Origin: Sarcomyxa edulis
Lineage: Eukaryota; Basidiomycota; Agaricomycetes; Agaricales; Mycenaceae
Assembly (NCBI GenBank): GCA_009761415.1
Contig: QUOL01000017.1
Span: 248,001 to 312,000 of the forward strand
Reading direction: 5' to 3'
Length of the DNA stretch: 64,000 nucleotides
Made by a program: the position numbers and the translations under genes. The stretch's first letter is position 1. Each line of letters starts with the position of its first letter. Below the pieces are notes generated by a model. It had not been told where the DNA came from. It saw nothing but the letters and a program-made list of their open reading frames with translations, and made no database searches. Positions 12,529 through 24,641 of this stretch are shown in pieces.

Positions 12529-14701
12529 ATGGACGACTCAGAAAAACGACTTGGCCTTTCTAGCACTGGGAGTAAGGTACCTTTCCGTGATGGCGATATC
12601 GAGACAGCCACTTTACCGGTCCAGAACGATACCGAAAAAGAAACACCAGCCCAGCCAGTAGAGTTCGTAGAGGGCGGGCTTCGTGGATGGTTGACTGTAG
12701 TGGGAGGGTGCGTCCCAGATGTCTTGGCTGCTAATCATAATGAGCCTGTCTGACAGCTGCCCTCCTCGATCACAGGAGCCTGGTCATGTTCTGCACGTTT
12801 GGGGTAGTACAATCCTTTGGTGTATTTCAAGATTATTACACTGTTCGTATGTTTTCTAAAGCCTATGCCATCCCATGCTAACATCGAAACAGCGCATCTC
12901 GTTAGTGGAACACACTCCATCTGAAGTTAGTTGGATCGGCTCGATGCAGATATTTTGTATGTTTGCTATGGGGGTACGATCGCGCTTTTAGTTCATTTTG
13001 TTGGTTTTGGGGTTGATTGTGTTTGACTTGAAGCTGCCAGCCGGAAGACTTTTCGATGCGGGCTACTTTCACCACTGCGTCTTTGCGGGATCATTATTGT
13101 ACCTGTTCTCGTAAGTGTATCATCATCATCTTACCTACCTAAGGTTATTTGCTTAACCGACGGCTTTTTAAGCATCTTTATGCTCTCTCTTGCTGAGCCA
13201 CATCATTACTACCAAAACTTCTTGTCGCAAGGTATGATCTCTCTTCCATTGTAACATCTAATCATAGCTGATCCAGGACATAGGTGTGGGCATGGGTATC
13301 GGTATGGGACTCATGTTCTTGCCGTGCCTCTCAGTGACATCGCACTACTTCCGCGCTCGCCGAACACTTGCTATGGGTGTAGTCATAGCAGGTAAGTTAC
13401 ACTATTTTGCATCGCATTGCGCCAATTAAACTCCCGCTTCAGGATCCTCAGTCGGTGCCGTCCTATATCCAATCATGCTGAACAACATATTCGCAAAGGC
13501 TTCAGGATTTGCATGGGGTGTCCGGTACGTCTTGCCGTATAATAGCGCTCTGATCGGACCCTCATCTACTCCTGCTTACCAATCCCAACAGAGCTGTCGC
13601 GTTCCTAGACCTTGGTCTACTCGTCGTAGCGAATTTGATCATGAAGACGCGATATCCTGTTCGTAACGTTGCTCACCGCCAAAAGCAATCTGTCCTACTC
13701 AAGGAGATCTTGACTGATGTTCCATACATGGCTTTCGTCGCTGGGTAAGCACTTGAGTATCAAGTCACGGATTGGTATATGCTGATTCTGTCTATCTAGC
13801 TCTTTCCTTGTATTTTGGGGTCTTTTCGTGCCTTGTACGTATACGGCATCTATCGCAGTTACCTTCATGACGTCTCGCTGACCTGATTTTCCATATCAAG
13901 TCTTCTACCTTCAACTCTTCGCAAACCTTCACAAAGTACCGACGTCTCTGACCAAGTATACGGTGACAATTTTCATTAGCTGTGCGCTTATGTGCAATCA
14001 TTGAACGGGCAAGGATAGATCTCAATTCTCAATGCTTCCTCGATATTTGGACGAACAATTCCGAACTTTGTTGGAGACAAGTACGGTGCGCTCAATGGTG
14101 AGATTCACGTTATACTTTGATCCCCGTGCGCCATGGATTTACTCGATTGTCAGTCATGATTCCATCGACGATTATATCTGGGGGTTTGATGTACGCTATG
14201 CTTGGAGCGCACAGTGTGGCGGGCGTCGTTGTCTTTGGTCTGTTCTACGGGTTCTTCTCTGGAGCATGTGAGTGATTCCATATCTCATGATGATCTAGGC
14301 TTGAACCTTGTCACCCTCAGTCCTCTCTATTGTCACGCCGGCCGCCAGTCGATTCGCCACCAAAAGTGATCTGTCCGATATAGGGTGAAGTTGATCGCAC
14401 TCTATATGATCTTAACTCAAATCTCAAAGATGACTACAGACTGCGTATTGGGGTGCTCTCGTTCACAGTATCATTCGCACTCTTGACCGGCAATCCCATA
14501 GCTGGTGCGCTCCTGCATCCATCTCCGACGGCTAAATATACCTGGTGGAGACCTTTGGTCTTTGCATCCGTACGTCTTTGACATTCTATCTTGGTTTCCT
14601 TGATGCTCACTGCAGTTCAGGTGATAACCTTCGCTGGAGCAGCATGCCACCTCTATGCTAGGAGAGCGATGGTCCAAAGGAAAGACCACAGCCGCGTATG
14701 A
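12529..14701 (+). CDS. MFS transporter, monocarboxylate-permease type
   Basis: About 450 residues; at least twelve introns with consistent phases. The cytosolic N terminus (MDDSEKRLGLSS...) leads to the family signature EGGLRGWLTVVGG before TM1. Then follow VVQSFGVFQDYYT, SEVSWIGSMQIF, GLPAGRLFDAGYFHH, a glycine-rich TM4 (GVGMGIGMGLMFLP), the TM5 signature RRTLAMGVVIAGSSVGAVLY, and in the second half SSIFGRTIPNFVGDKYG, the SRFATKSDLSDIG loop and a TM11-12 region GNPIAGALL. These match fungal MCT-like (MCH) permeases in the plasma membrane. The substrate is not predictable from sequence. The start is the ATG at 12529, in frame with all downstream exons. The copy looks intact. Confidence 0.88.
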
Positions 14702-15096
14702 TTATCACGCCACTCACGACACAATTATCGCTTTGCGTACATGTCCCATGTCGAATCAACAGCGTGCATTCACATGTCTTCGTCTGTATACTAGTAATAT
14801 CTTTGCTTTCACCTCGACCTATTTTGTGCATACCATATACTTACCCAGGACTTTCCTGCATACGATGATCATGATTTTAGATACTTCAAGCAAATATAAG
14901 CGAACATCTCTCCCCGGCATTTAATATCTATTCTTCCCTGATCAGCTCAAAGCCAGCCCTGATCCCTCTAATACCCGAAATCGAGGTAAACTCATCCTCG
15001 AATCCCGACTAATTAGTGGCAGTGTCCAACCTGACCCTGGTCCAGCTCCTTGAAGACGACGCCACGAAGCTCCGTTTGTAGTCCACTATTTGGTCC

Positions 15097-15102
15097 ACCG
15101 CC
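15097..15102. repeat. Left target-site duplication ACCGCC
   Basis: Exact 6-base match to 18639-18644, immediately outside the inverted repeat terminus TACCGTGC. Confidence 0.7.
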
Positions 15103-15785
15103 TACCGTGCACGAGGTGTATCAGGCAGGATTTTGATTTCGAATTTAATTTCTTACACAATATGTTAAGTGTCCGATCAATTGCGGCTGATATCAATTAC
15201 ATAATAAGCAACTCAGGGTAAATATCCGGCGAATTTCCGAACCTTCGAGCTCACTGTTCGAGACAGCGAGCACACATATCCCCTCCTTCCTCTACCTTTC
15301 TGCGTAGTTTCTTCTGTATAATACCTTCACATGCACTTGTAGTGTATTATCAAGGATATATTTCGCTCTGTGAGGCTCTCAGAAGGCAGTTAAATGGATA
15401 TATATGATTATTGACAAGAAAATATATTACTCTACATTGGAGACTGTAGGGGGAGATCTGAAGCGGTATAGTGGTAGAGGATAATGATGTTTACATGGGG
15501 AAACAAATATATAAAGTCCTAAGTACCAGGGGGAGGGGGAAAGCGAAAATGTTCACTCCTGGGGGCAATATCCCTTCCCACTAATCTTTGAAGACGGAGA
15601 GATGTGCACAAGGATGGGGACATGGTATAAAGTCATCCCTGAAGGTATGGTGACAAGGGGGAAGGGAATTGAACCAGTGATGTGGAGTGAATTTGACATT
15701 TTGAGGGAGGAGGAAATGAGGAGACCCACCAGGGTGTTCCAAGCCACACCTATGTCCAAATTCTTTATAGAACATCTATAGAGAA
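15103..15785. repeat. Left terminal inverted repeat arm
   Basis: Pairs with 17955-18638. Shared landmarks read outward to inward include CGTGCACGAGGTGTATCAGG, AATTGCGGCTGATATC, CATAATAAGCAACTCAGGGT, AGGCAGTTAAATGGATAT and GTGTTCCAAGCCACACCTA. Mismatches and small indels are scattered. On the minus strand the inner third reads as an open frame containing GVAWNTLVGLLISSSLKMSN, also present in the other arm. Confidence 0.85.
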
Positions 15786-16117
15786 TTGACATAGATGGGG
15801 GAGCACCTCGGTTTGTCTCTGGAAGGGGTGGGAGGGGCAGGATGAGAAGAGGTGCCTGGGACCCTGGTATGATCTAGGACAGGTCCAGCCGAGGGAACGA
15901 CCGGTCGACGGGAGCTGGGAGTGAGATTGGCGCGGAGGTGTGAAGACCTTCGAGTCTTGTAGGCTTGATAGTTAGGTTATAAGCAAATAGATTGCTTGGG
16001 GACAAACGCGTGAGGAACAGGTGTTCCGACTACACACGACTATCTACGGAGTAGTACAAACAGTAGTCAACAATTGGGTGGCGCGTAGCAGCACACACAC
16101 CAACTCTCACTCCAATA

Positions 16118-17670
16118 ATGAATAGTAGGTTGGTGAAGTGTGTCCTGGTCGGATATTTTGGTTGCAGAGCATATCACCTTTACAATACGTCCACTGGTCG
16201 GATCACCAAGGCACATGACGTGATATTCGATGAGGGTATCGGTCGTAGGACGCTACCAGTTGTGGGGGAAATAGATGAGTACAGCGATCTGTTCACAATT
16301 CCAGCTGAAGCACCCACTAGCGCTCCCCTCCTCATCAGTCTTACCGAGAAGCTATCAAATCCCCCAACCTTTGGAAGGAGCCAATGGAGGTGGAGATGCA
16401 GTTGATGAAAGACAGATGAGTCTGGCGTCTTGTCGACCATCCCGCAGGTGTCAACGTAGTCAAGAATCAATGGACTTACGCCAACAAATACAACGCCCAA
16501 GGCAATATTACCAGACAAAAGGCGTGATTTGTTGCAAAGGGCTTCACCCAGGTCAAAGGCATCAATTATCATGAGATCTACGCATCTGTTGTTCGGCTCG
16601 AATCTCTTCGAATGTCCATGGCAATCTCCTGCGAACTCAAGCTCAAAACCTGGCAAATCGACTTCGTTTCGGCATACCTCAACAGCGTGATGAAGGAATT
16701 GGTTTACATGGAGCAGCCAGAGGGGTTTGTCGATGCAGGGAAGGAAGGGATGGTGTGCATTTTGGACTTTGCACTCTATGGGACGATGCAAGGAGGGCAC
16801 GAGTGGTGGGAGGAGCTGGACACGAGTTATGATGCATTAGGGTATTATTGCTCACGAGCCGACCCATGCGTGAGGACTAGGGAGGTCGATGGTGAACTCA
16901 CAATGACTAGCACTTACAATGACAATGTCGTCAGTACCTCTACTACTGATGAGGGTGCCCAGAAGGCTAAGGACAAGATCAAGGACCTTGGCAAATGCAA
17001 CTTGATCCTAGGCATCACTATTGAGCAAGACACCAATGCCGGCACAATCAGCCTCTCCATGTGATCCTTCTATGAACACGCTCTCGAACAATATGGACTA
17101 ACCGATTGCAATCCCAGACATACCCCACTTCCTGTCAGCATTGAACTCACCAAATCCCAGTGTCCTTCCACCGACGAGGAGCACGAATACCTGGTGGACA
17201 AACCTTATCGCAAGATACTCGGTACCATCATGTGGGCTCAGGTCGTGACTCGCCCCAATCTTGCTTTTGCCGTCAACCTACTCAGTCGTTTCTAGGCAAA
17301 CCCTGGTAAAGCTCATTGGTTGGCCGTCCTCCATGTCATGGGATATATCAAGGTGATCATGGACTATAAAATCACATATACTCACGGTACAAAAGACGGG
17401 CTCGAACCCATTGGCTATGTCGACACTGACTACGGTGGTGATCTGGATACTTGTCAATCAACCTGAGGCTACATCTTCATGATGGCTGGCGGACCTATTA
17501 GTACCTGGAACTCCAAACGACAATCAACTGTCGTGTTATCCACAACCGAGGTCAAGCTCATGGGCTTGACACAAGGAGCACAACAAGCCATTTGGACTTA
17601 TTCTTTTGGACTTATTCTCATTTGGACGAATGCGGACAGCTCCAATATGTATGTTTCTTTTCTACTTTGA
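16118..17670 (+). pseudogene. Decayed Ty1/copia pol fragment (integrase end, reverse transcriptase, RNase H)
   Basis: Begins in the integrase C-terminal part (VKCVLVGYFGCRAYHLYNTS, HDVIFDEG). It continues through reverse transcriptase (TWQIDFVSAYLNSVMKELVY, EQPEGFVDAG, LDFALYGTMQGGHEWWEE) to the RNase H side (KPYRKILGTIMWAQVVTRPN, GYVDTDYGGDLDTCQS, WNSKRQSTVVLSTTEVKLMG). The frame is broken by frameshifts and by stops, for example after ISLSM (17062), after LLSRF (17293) and after CQST (17463). The catalytic YxDD is altered to YNDN. Gag, protease, the integrase core and LTRs are absent, so it cannot move on its own. Confidence 0.85.
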
Positions 17671-17792
17671 TACGTCGATCACACATTCCTCTTTCAGATG
17701 TTCCGTCCATCCCGTCTGGGCCCATCGTGGGCCGATCTTTCTACCCCTTTATTCATTCCCCGTACTATATACACTCTACAATTATTTTCCGA

Positions 17793-17830
17793 TGCCTCAG
17801 TTGTTTCCTTCTGACTGCACAACTGAGGCA
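17793..17830. repeat. Short hairpin palindrome
   Basis: The arms TGCCTCAGTTGT and ACAACTGAGGCA are exact reverse complements separated by 14 bases. A partial second copy of the loop and arm occurs at 17913-17940. It lies between the copia debris and the right arm. Confidence 0.7.
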
Positions 17831-17880
17831 AGTACCTTACTTTACTCTTACTCTATTTTACTTATTCCGATCCCACCTAT

Positions 17881-17954
17881 AGTTACTTATCAACAGGTGG
17901 ATAATACAAGTAGTTGTTTCCTTCTGACCGCACAACTGAGTTACTTATCAACAG
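17881..17954. repeat. 16-base direct repeat pair
   Basis: AGTTACTTATCAACAG occurs at 17881-17896 and again at 17939-17954, bracketing a copy of the hairpin arm sequence. It could mark a small secondary insertion. Confidence 0.6.
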
Positions 17955-18638
17955 ACGCTCTATAGATGATTTGAACCTAGGTGTGGCTTGGAACACCCTG
18001 GTGGGTTTCCTCATTTCCTCCTCCCTCAAAATATCAAATTTACTCCGCACCACTGGTTCTATTCCCTTCTCTCTTGTTACCCTACCTCCAGGCATGTTTC
18101 TATAGCATATCCCCACATTAGTACACATATCTCCACCTCCAGAGATTAGTAGGAAGGGATATTGCCCCCAGGAATGGGCATATGTCCGCTTCCCTCCTTC
18201 TCCTGATATAAAGGACCTCATATATCCATTTCCCCATGTACATATCACATCCCCCTACCCCTATACTGCTTCAGATCTTCCCCTACCCTCTCCAATGCAG
18301 AGTACTATATCTTCTTGTCAGTAATAATAGATATCCATTTAACTGCCTTCTGAGAGCCTCTCAGAGCGAAATATATTCTTGATAATAAACTACAAGTACA
18401 TATAAAGACATTATACAGTAAAAAGTGGGCAGAATAGCAGTAGAATGAGGGGATACGCGTGCTCGCTGTCTCGAACAGTGAGCACGAAGGTTCAGAAAGT
18501 CGCCGAGATCGCCGGAGATTTACCCTGAGTTGCTTATTATGTAATAGATATCAGCCGTAATTGATCGGAGACTTAACATTTTGTGTAAAAATTTAATTCC
18601 GAAATCAAAATCCTGCCTGATACACCTCGTGCACGGTA
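17955..18638. repeat. Right terminal inverted repeat arm
   Basis: Reverse complement of the left arm with divergence. It starts at the inner CTCTATAGATG and ends ACCTCGTGCACGGTA. Its plus-strand frame carries GVAWNTLVGFLISSSLKISN, the counterpart of the left-arm peptide, so this open frame may once have been coding. Confidence 0.85.
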
Positions 18639-18644
18639 ACCGCC
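18639..18644. repeat. Right target-site duplication ACCGCC
   Basis: Exact copy of 15097-15102, immediately after the terminus GCACGGTA. Confidence 0.7.
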
Positions 18645-19572
18645 GGTGTTCTTTCTCCTCCTTTTGATGAGCTCTCAAGGCCTCAAGGCCCCAAGGTCTC
18701 AAGGTTCGATGGCATATGGCAAAGTTCAAACGACAGCGCTCAAAGGCCGCCGGGGCGAATGCCCTGACCATGGACAGAAACAGATATTTCAAACATAGCT
18801 CTGGACTGAGATAACACCTCAGTCTCAAACTCTGTCTGCCATCAGAATCCGTTCACTGTGATTATCCAAAGCTCTCGCGTGAACTCGGAGAAATCCAACG
18901 CGGGACTCAGAATCAATGACAGTATTCGACTGCGAGAGCGCTCGAGTCTAGACAGCTTTGGTTCCGACTTTCCAGATACGTGTACACGTATCAGTAAAGC
19001 GACAGCGCAGGTAAGCAGAAGTCCTTCTTTTCACTATGCCAAATACCGAACGTAGCTTCATCGGGTCTCCAACGACCGTTCTACTAGCATCAGATTCTTC
19101 GTCTTGTGACCAAAGTCTCCGCACATTTCGCAAACATCTATCTAATTCGAACATAAACGTGGAGAGCCTGTGCTATAGCTACGTGAGTTCACCACCACAC
19201 GTTTTTGGCCAAAAGAATGTTCCTCGTCGTCTGCTTCATGAGAACATATGTGTCTCTTTCGTAGGTGCTGTTCAACCGACATGCGTCAATGCTCGTCAAT
19301 GGATTACTGCTGTCCTTTTTTATTGCCTTCTGACGGTACCATGAATATTGCTGTCCATGTTACTGGCCAAAGCAGGCAAAGGTATACATGCACTGTGGGG
19401 TCGCGCTATTTCCGACAAATCAGATTGCATGATGGCCGTGAACATCGCCCATGTATATATGGGTGGGCTGCGTCTGTCGTCCACGATTCCAATCCTCCCC
19501 CTCTTCCACTGTCCACTCCAGTTCTGCGACACGAAGACAAGCTGACATTGTTTCATTCCCGATAGTGTATCA
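18645..19572. other. Flank of the element and upstream region of the monooxygenase
   Basis: No supported gene. A short reiteration of CTCAAGG / CCAAGG words lies at 18672-18705. Open frames of about 100 codons (19036-19344 and 19248-19565) show no domain and overlap each other in different frames. Confidence 0.45.
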
Positions 19573-21479
19573 ATGCCTGGCCATATCTGTGTAAATCAAC
19601 GTGCGCGAGCCTCGGTCTCTCTCCGATTCTTGATCGTGGGAGGGAGCATAGCGGGGCTTGCATGTGCTTATGCACTACAAACTGCCGGACATCATGTTAT
19701 CGTAGTAGAAAAAAACGATAGGAAAAGTAGGGTGAGCCATCTTTCGAAATTCTTCGAGAATGCGAACTCTTATCTACGGCGGAAAAGACTGGCAGTGGTA
19801 TCGCTTCGCCTCCGAACATGACGACAATCTTGCAGGAATGGGGTCTCGGTCCGGCGCTGTTTAAAGCCGCCGTCAAGTGTCCTCTGTACTACTTCTACGA
19901 AGGTTCATAACGTGCCTGCTTCCTTACAGGACTTTGCTTACTATCGATTTCACAGCTGAAACGGGAGAGACATTAGGAAAACTGAGATTATCTGAGATCG
20001 AAGAACTCAAAGCAGATTTCTTATTTCTAAAGGTACGATTGAAGGAACTTGAGACATGTTATTCAGGTGGTGACATTGGCAACTTCTGTCAGTACGATGA
20101 TCTATACTCGATATTGTTCAACGCTGCCACTGCGGCCGGCGTTGACATCAGGTACAACTCCACTGCTAGATCATTGGATGAAGAGGCCATCTCAGTCACT
20201 CTCGCGAGCGGAGAGACTCTATCAGGAGACGCTTTGATTGGGGCGGGTGGCTACAACAGCTTAGCACGGTCCATTATTCTTCCTTTCGAACCCGAAGGAA
20301 AGCCCGACAATCACCTTTACCTGACGTGAGTCATTCAAGACCAAGGTCATTTTGTGATAATGTCTTATGTCGACTCCAGATTCACCATCCCGACGGACTT
20401 GATGCGAAAAGACGAGGAGCTAATGCCACTGACAGAAGCTTCAGACGTTAGTCTCATTCATGATACTTGTTTGCTAAATGACTAACCGACTCATGTTGTA
20501 GTGGTCCATCTGGTCAGGAGATGGTTATTTTGTTAACGGGGCCCTCCTCGTGAGTTTGCTTTCTATCTGTCTATATGAGATGTCATTAACCGTAATGTCT
20601 AGCGCTCGAAACGAGAATACAACGTGAGATTATGTTTACCCGCCAAAGACTACCATTTCTCCAATATCCGAGACGACTGGGAGGATCGACGTCCAGCCAG
20701 TGATTTTGACCTCGACCTTGACCAATTCGAGCCCAGGTTAGCATTGCTCTGACTTTATGTCTGGCCGTTGACAGACAATCTGACGGGTGAACCGCACTCA
20801 GACTTCGTAAGCTTTGGAACTTAGCCAAGGAGGTCACACCGTCATCCTTTGTTGATAGGCCGCCGTTCGAGAGTTTTGTATCCGACACTGCGAGAATTGC
20901 TCTCGTAGGGGAAGCTGCTCATCCACAAACAGTACGTTCTTTCACCCTTATACGTCTATCCCGTTCTCATAGCTTTCTTGAAAGCCAAATGGATCCCACA
21001 ACGCAGCCATGGCCATTGAAGATGCTGCAACGCTAGGCAATCTATTCTCTCGAATCCAACGTAGAGACCAAATTTCTCGCATCCTCGCGGCGTACGAAGA
21101 GATCCGACAGCCTCGCTGTACAGCCACGCAGATTTGTGAACGGTCTAAAAACGCGTATTTATCGTGCCCAGCGGGACCAGAACAACGCCGAAGGAACACT
21201 GCTCTGAGAGCGACTTTACGGGCCCGGAATCGTAGCAGTACTAGTGGCAATAGCAGTGCTAGTAATCGCCGCATGACCGAGGTTGACCAATGTCTTCGAG
21301 TCACCAAGGAGTTGTGGGAGCAGGAGTTGGTTGTGTTCTCTCATGACGCAAACGAGGCGGTGGATGATTGGTGGACCAAGTGGGGATCCCTGCTTGAAGG
21401 ACAGAGTGATGAAGACTTGGACACGCCTGTACCGATCGCGAGGAGTCTGAGTATATCGGTATCGGCAACCGCCTCTTGA
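19573..21479 (+). CDS. FAD-dependent monooxygenase (salicylate-hydroxylase-like)
   Basis: About 480 residues; seven or eight introns. The first exons are 19573-19731, 19788-19902 and 19956-20325. The N-terminal Rossmann fold has the FAD motif VGGSIAGLACAYAL (residues 22-35) and the acidic end of beta-2 (VIVVEKND). The middle holds SGIASPPNMTTILQEWGLG, the DD-region QYDDLYSILFNAA and the DG-like segment DALIGAGGYNSLARS. The C-terminal FAD ribityl motif reads RIALVGEAAHP followed by NGSHNAAMAIEDAATLGNLF. The family normally has GD-AAHP, so glutamate replaces the usual aspartate here. It would hydroxylate an aromatic substrate with NAD(P)H and O2. A 34-base GT..AG stretch at 20033 is kept as coding because its removal breaks the frame. 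Converges with the Ase1 gene (385-base gap). Confidence 0.83.
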
Positions 21480-21864
21480 TTCACGACGACCTTCCCGCCT
21501 TCCTCTATACCCAACTTCTCCGAAGGTGGAGACCACGACAACTATAGACTTTACGACAGACCCCACGACACATTCCGAGCTTTACGATCTACGACCTGTT
21601 ACGGAAGTAAGAAAAATGTATCATACCCGCATCATACCCTGTTTTTTACGAACCCAGAAATACATCACTCAGAGAAATGCATTTATATCGTAGTAGCGTA
21701 TCGTACACCAATCACTATCGGGCACATCCGTGTACAAACGCTGAAGGCATATATCATCGAAAAGTATGGATAAAAAGGAATAGAAAACGAGACCTGTAAT
21801 ATGATAAAATAAAATCCAGAAAGAATGGCATGGTACTGGATACAAAGAGACATCTGGGCTGGGA

Positions 21865-24641
21865 TCAATAACCCTCTTCTTCCTCCCTAACACCCCCCGC
21901 AAACCCAGTAAATCGACTCGCACCCATCCCTACGCTGACTCCTAGATCACCACTGTGACCATCCACACTCGACCTAGGCTTGAAACTCTCTCTCCTCGCT
22001 CGTGACGCTTTCTTCGCCACCACAGCGATCGTTGGTCCAAAAGAGTACGTGGCACCGGCGCCGGCGCCACTCGCATACCTAGTAGTGGCATACGTTCCCG
22101 ATCCAGACGTCGAGGTGCTAGAAGTCCTCATCTGCAGCTGCTGCTGCGCATAAGTGCCAGCAGCCCCAAACGTAAATCCTCCAGTTGGCATTCTCCCATG
22201 GCCCAGGGCATAATGCTGTGTCCCGGGTTTTGGCACAGGCATATGCACGGGTCGGGGTAACGAGGATGAGTGATTCTTGGATGGCGATCCCGCACGAGAC
22301 GCGTCACGGTTCCCCGCTCGATGCGACCCAAGTGGAGCTCGTTGTGGCTGAGGCGGTGGTTGTTCTCCAACACGCTGCCTCTTAGTGGGTTGGGAATGAT
22401 CCGCACCCGCACCCATACTCGACCCAGGTCTTTGTCGCACAGCTGGCGTCACTACACCCACAGCTTTGCCATACCCAGCAGATCCTGGAACATAATGATG
22501 TATGGGATTGACAGGCGTAGTGGACCGTGGAGGAACAGAACCTCCACGTGAACTCGCACCGGCGGATCCAGCTCGTGATTTACCATTCCGTTTGCTCGCG
22601 TTCTCCTGGTCCGCCGCACTCACCGTCTCCATAAGGATTTGAAGGATGCTTTCTCCGTGGACGAGGAATGGTCGATCGGCTTCGCGTTCCCATGCTGGGA
22701 TGGACGCGAGGAGGTCTTGTTCGAGCTATCCGAGTCAAAATGTTATGCAGTCAGTACGAGGCCTCGTGGTAGAAGTGGAATCATGATCCTGGCACGTACC
22801 CTTGGTTTCTCCTTCGACACCCTCTTCCTCATTTTTTCCTCTCGCAGCAGACGCCCAGGGTCCCGCCCTCTACCGAGCAATCTCGTCTGATCAGATGCAG
22901 CAGCAGCCAATTCTTTCTCTTCTTCACAGATATCAAAGTATTTCTTGATACTCGCCAAGAGTGGTGCCTTGGCACGCTTCTCGTCTTTCAGTCGTTTGAT
23001 TTCTTCTTCGTGGACCGTTAGGAGCTCCTCGGTATGCTCATCTATCCAAAGTAGGTCAGTGTTAGTCGACATTTGACGCCCTGCACGAAACATCAACAGA
23101 ACTCACCATCTACAAATGGAGTAAAATCTTCTCTTTCCTACAAGCACCAAACATAAAGGAATCAGCCTTCACTCATGTAAGATAAACCAAGGCACTACTC
23201 ACCGCCTCGCCAACCATCAACTCATCCCACAGCCTTTCAATCTCCACCCTCGCACTCCCCACAAACACACTCATCCTCTCCCTCTTCAACTCCAACATCC
23301 TCTCCAACTCCTCCTCATACTCCCTAACGGTCTCCTCCGTACTCCCCCTATGGGCCTCCACAAACGCGTCCATCTCACACTCCTCCACACCCAACCTCTT
23401 CCATAGTCCCTCCAGCTGATCGTACATGGCTTGGATGTGCGATTCTCGCCGTTTTTTCGTCTCTTCGAGATGCGTGCGGAGGGCGGAGGACCAGGCGAGG
23501 AGGGGTGGGGTGGGTTCGACGGATTCGAGGCCTATGGGGATAGTGGTTGATTTGGAGGTGGAGGTAGAGTTGGATTTGGATTTGCTTGGGAGATCTTCGT
23601 CGTCGACTTCTTCGACGCGTGCGACGAAGCGGGCGAAGATGCGTTGGTATTCAATTTCGTGATCATCGCCTGCGGAGGTTGGGATAGGCGTGGATTTGTC
23701 GAGGAATAGGAGGGGTGTGATGCTGAGGGATCCGGATCCTGAGCGAGACGTGGGGGTGGGTGTTGAGGCGATAAAGGGGTCGGCTGATGATGCCGATAAT
23801 ACATTGGAAGTGGAACCAGAATTAGTGAAAGAGGAGGATGAGGGAAGGTCCTGGAGGGAGGGCGGTGTGATTCCGAGTTCGGTGTATAGCCAGTCGATTT
23901 GAACGAACGTGGCTGATAGTTGTGTCAGCCGTTTGCTCTGAGCCCAATTTTAGTTTAAGTTCATTTTCAGTGAGGGTATCGGACGCACCACTTCAGCTTT
24001 ACCTCGGACGAGTTCCTTCTCGAGTTTGGAAAATCGCTCTGGTGTGACATCGCGATTGGCTGTATCGGAATTGGCGGAATCTGAATCATCGACGACGGGC
24101 GACATTGTAAGGATCTCGGCGGCATAGAAATCCGAGCCTAAATTTCGAGATAAGGCGGATAAGCGGTTGGTCAACGTCGTCAGTTGCTCTAGCTTGGTGT
24201 GATACAACTACGATATTCCATTGAGCGATCCAATTATTGGTTCCTTGAGCAGTTATCGCAACTCACCTGTCTTAGCTTCTCCTGAAATTCAGAAACAAGC
24301 TCAAACCTCCTAGGAAGAACCAGTTCCTTGCGTAGTTCCCCCACGCTGTTCCCTGTCGCCTTTACATTGCCACCTAACGCTTTCGCATATCGTATGCATT
24401 CTACTTCGACATCATCGCATTTCTTCATCCATAAATCTACCTCCTTTCGTCTGATGTCTATCTGGCTTTCAACGCTGTGCATCAGCTTCTCCTTGAGCGT
24501 TTGTAGTTCATCTTCGAGTGCTGTTGGTGGGAGGCCTAATTGTGCGTGGAGAGTTGGAAGAAGTTGTGTTTGAGATTGCAGGTGGGTATGTAGGGAGTTT
24601 AAAAGAGACGTTAGAGTCAACGAGGGCGGTGTCGTTGCCAT
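21865..24641 (-). CDS. ASE1: Ase1/PRC1/MAP65 microtubule-bundling protein
   Basis: 820 residues from six exons: 24267-24641, 23989-24207, 23203-23937, 23107-23137, 22800-23041 and 21865-22725; all phases agree. It crosslinks antiparallel microtubules in the spindle midzone. The N-terminal dimerisation coiled coil includes DELQTLKEKLMHSVESQIDI. The spectrin-like part includes RLSALSRNLGSDFY and EVSKRLTQLS.. DWLYTELGI. The conserved microtubule-binding domain spans ALRTHLEETKKRRESHIQ, LEGLWKRLGVEECEMDAF, VEIERLWDELMVGEAEREDF and EEIKRLKDEKRAKAPLLASI, followed by RDPGRLLREEKMRKRVSKEK. The last 290 residues are a disordered, basic, Ser/Pro-rich tail, typical of CDK-regulated Ase1. Exon 4 is only 31 bases. 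The start is the ATG of MATTPPSLTL; no earlier in-frame ATG was seen. Confidence 0.93.

Larger units (their letters stand above)
15103..18638. mobile_element. 3.5 kb element with long terminal inverted repeats, enclosing copia pol debris
   Basis: The two ends are imperfect reverse complements for about 680 bases, outer terminus TACCGTGCACGAGG. The element is flanked by an exact 6-base direct duplication ACCGCC (15097-15102 and 18639-18644), which supports insertion as one unit. Between the arms lies a decayed Ty1/copia pol segment on the plus strand. No transposase was recognised. It could be a foldback/TIR DNA element that captured retrotransposon DNA. Alternatively, two inverted LTR-like copies could have been mobilised together. 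The termini lack the TG...CA of LTRs. Confidence 0.75.

Noticed and set aside
15553..15792. 79-codon frame in the left inverted arm as a real gene
   Set aside because: It has a counterpart in the right arm and belongs to the repeat; no complete coding unit could be built.
20033..20066. GT..AG stretch of 34 bases in the monooxygenase
   Set aside because: Too short for a typical intron here, and its removal breaks the reading frame.
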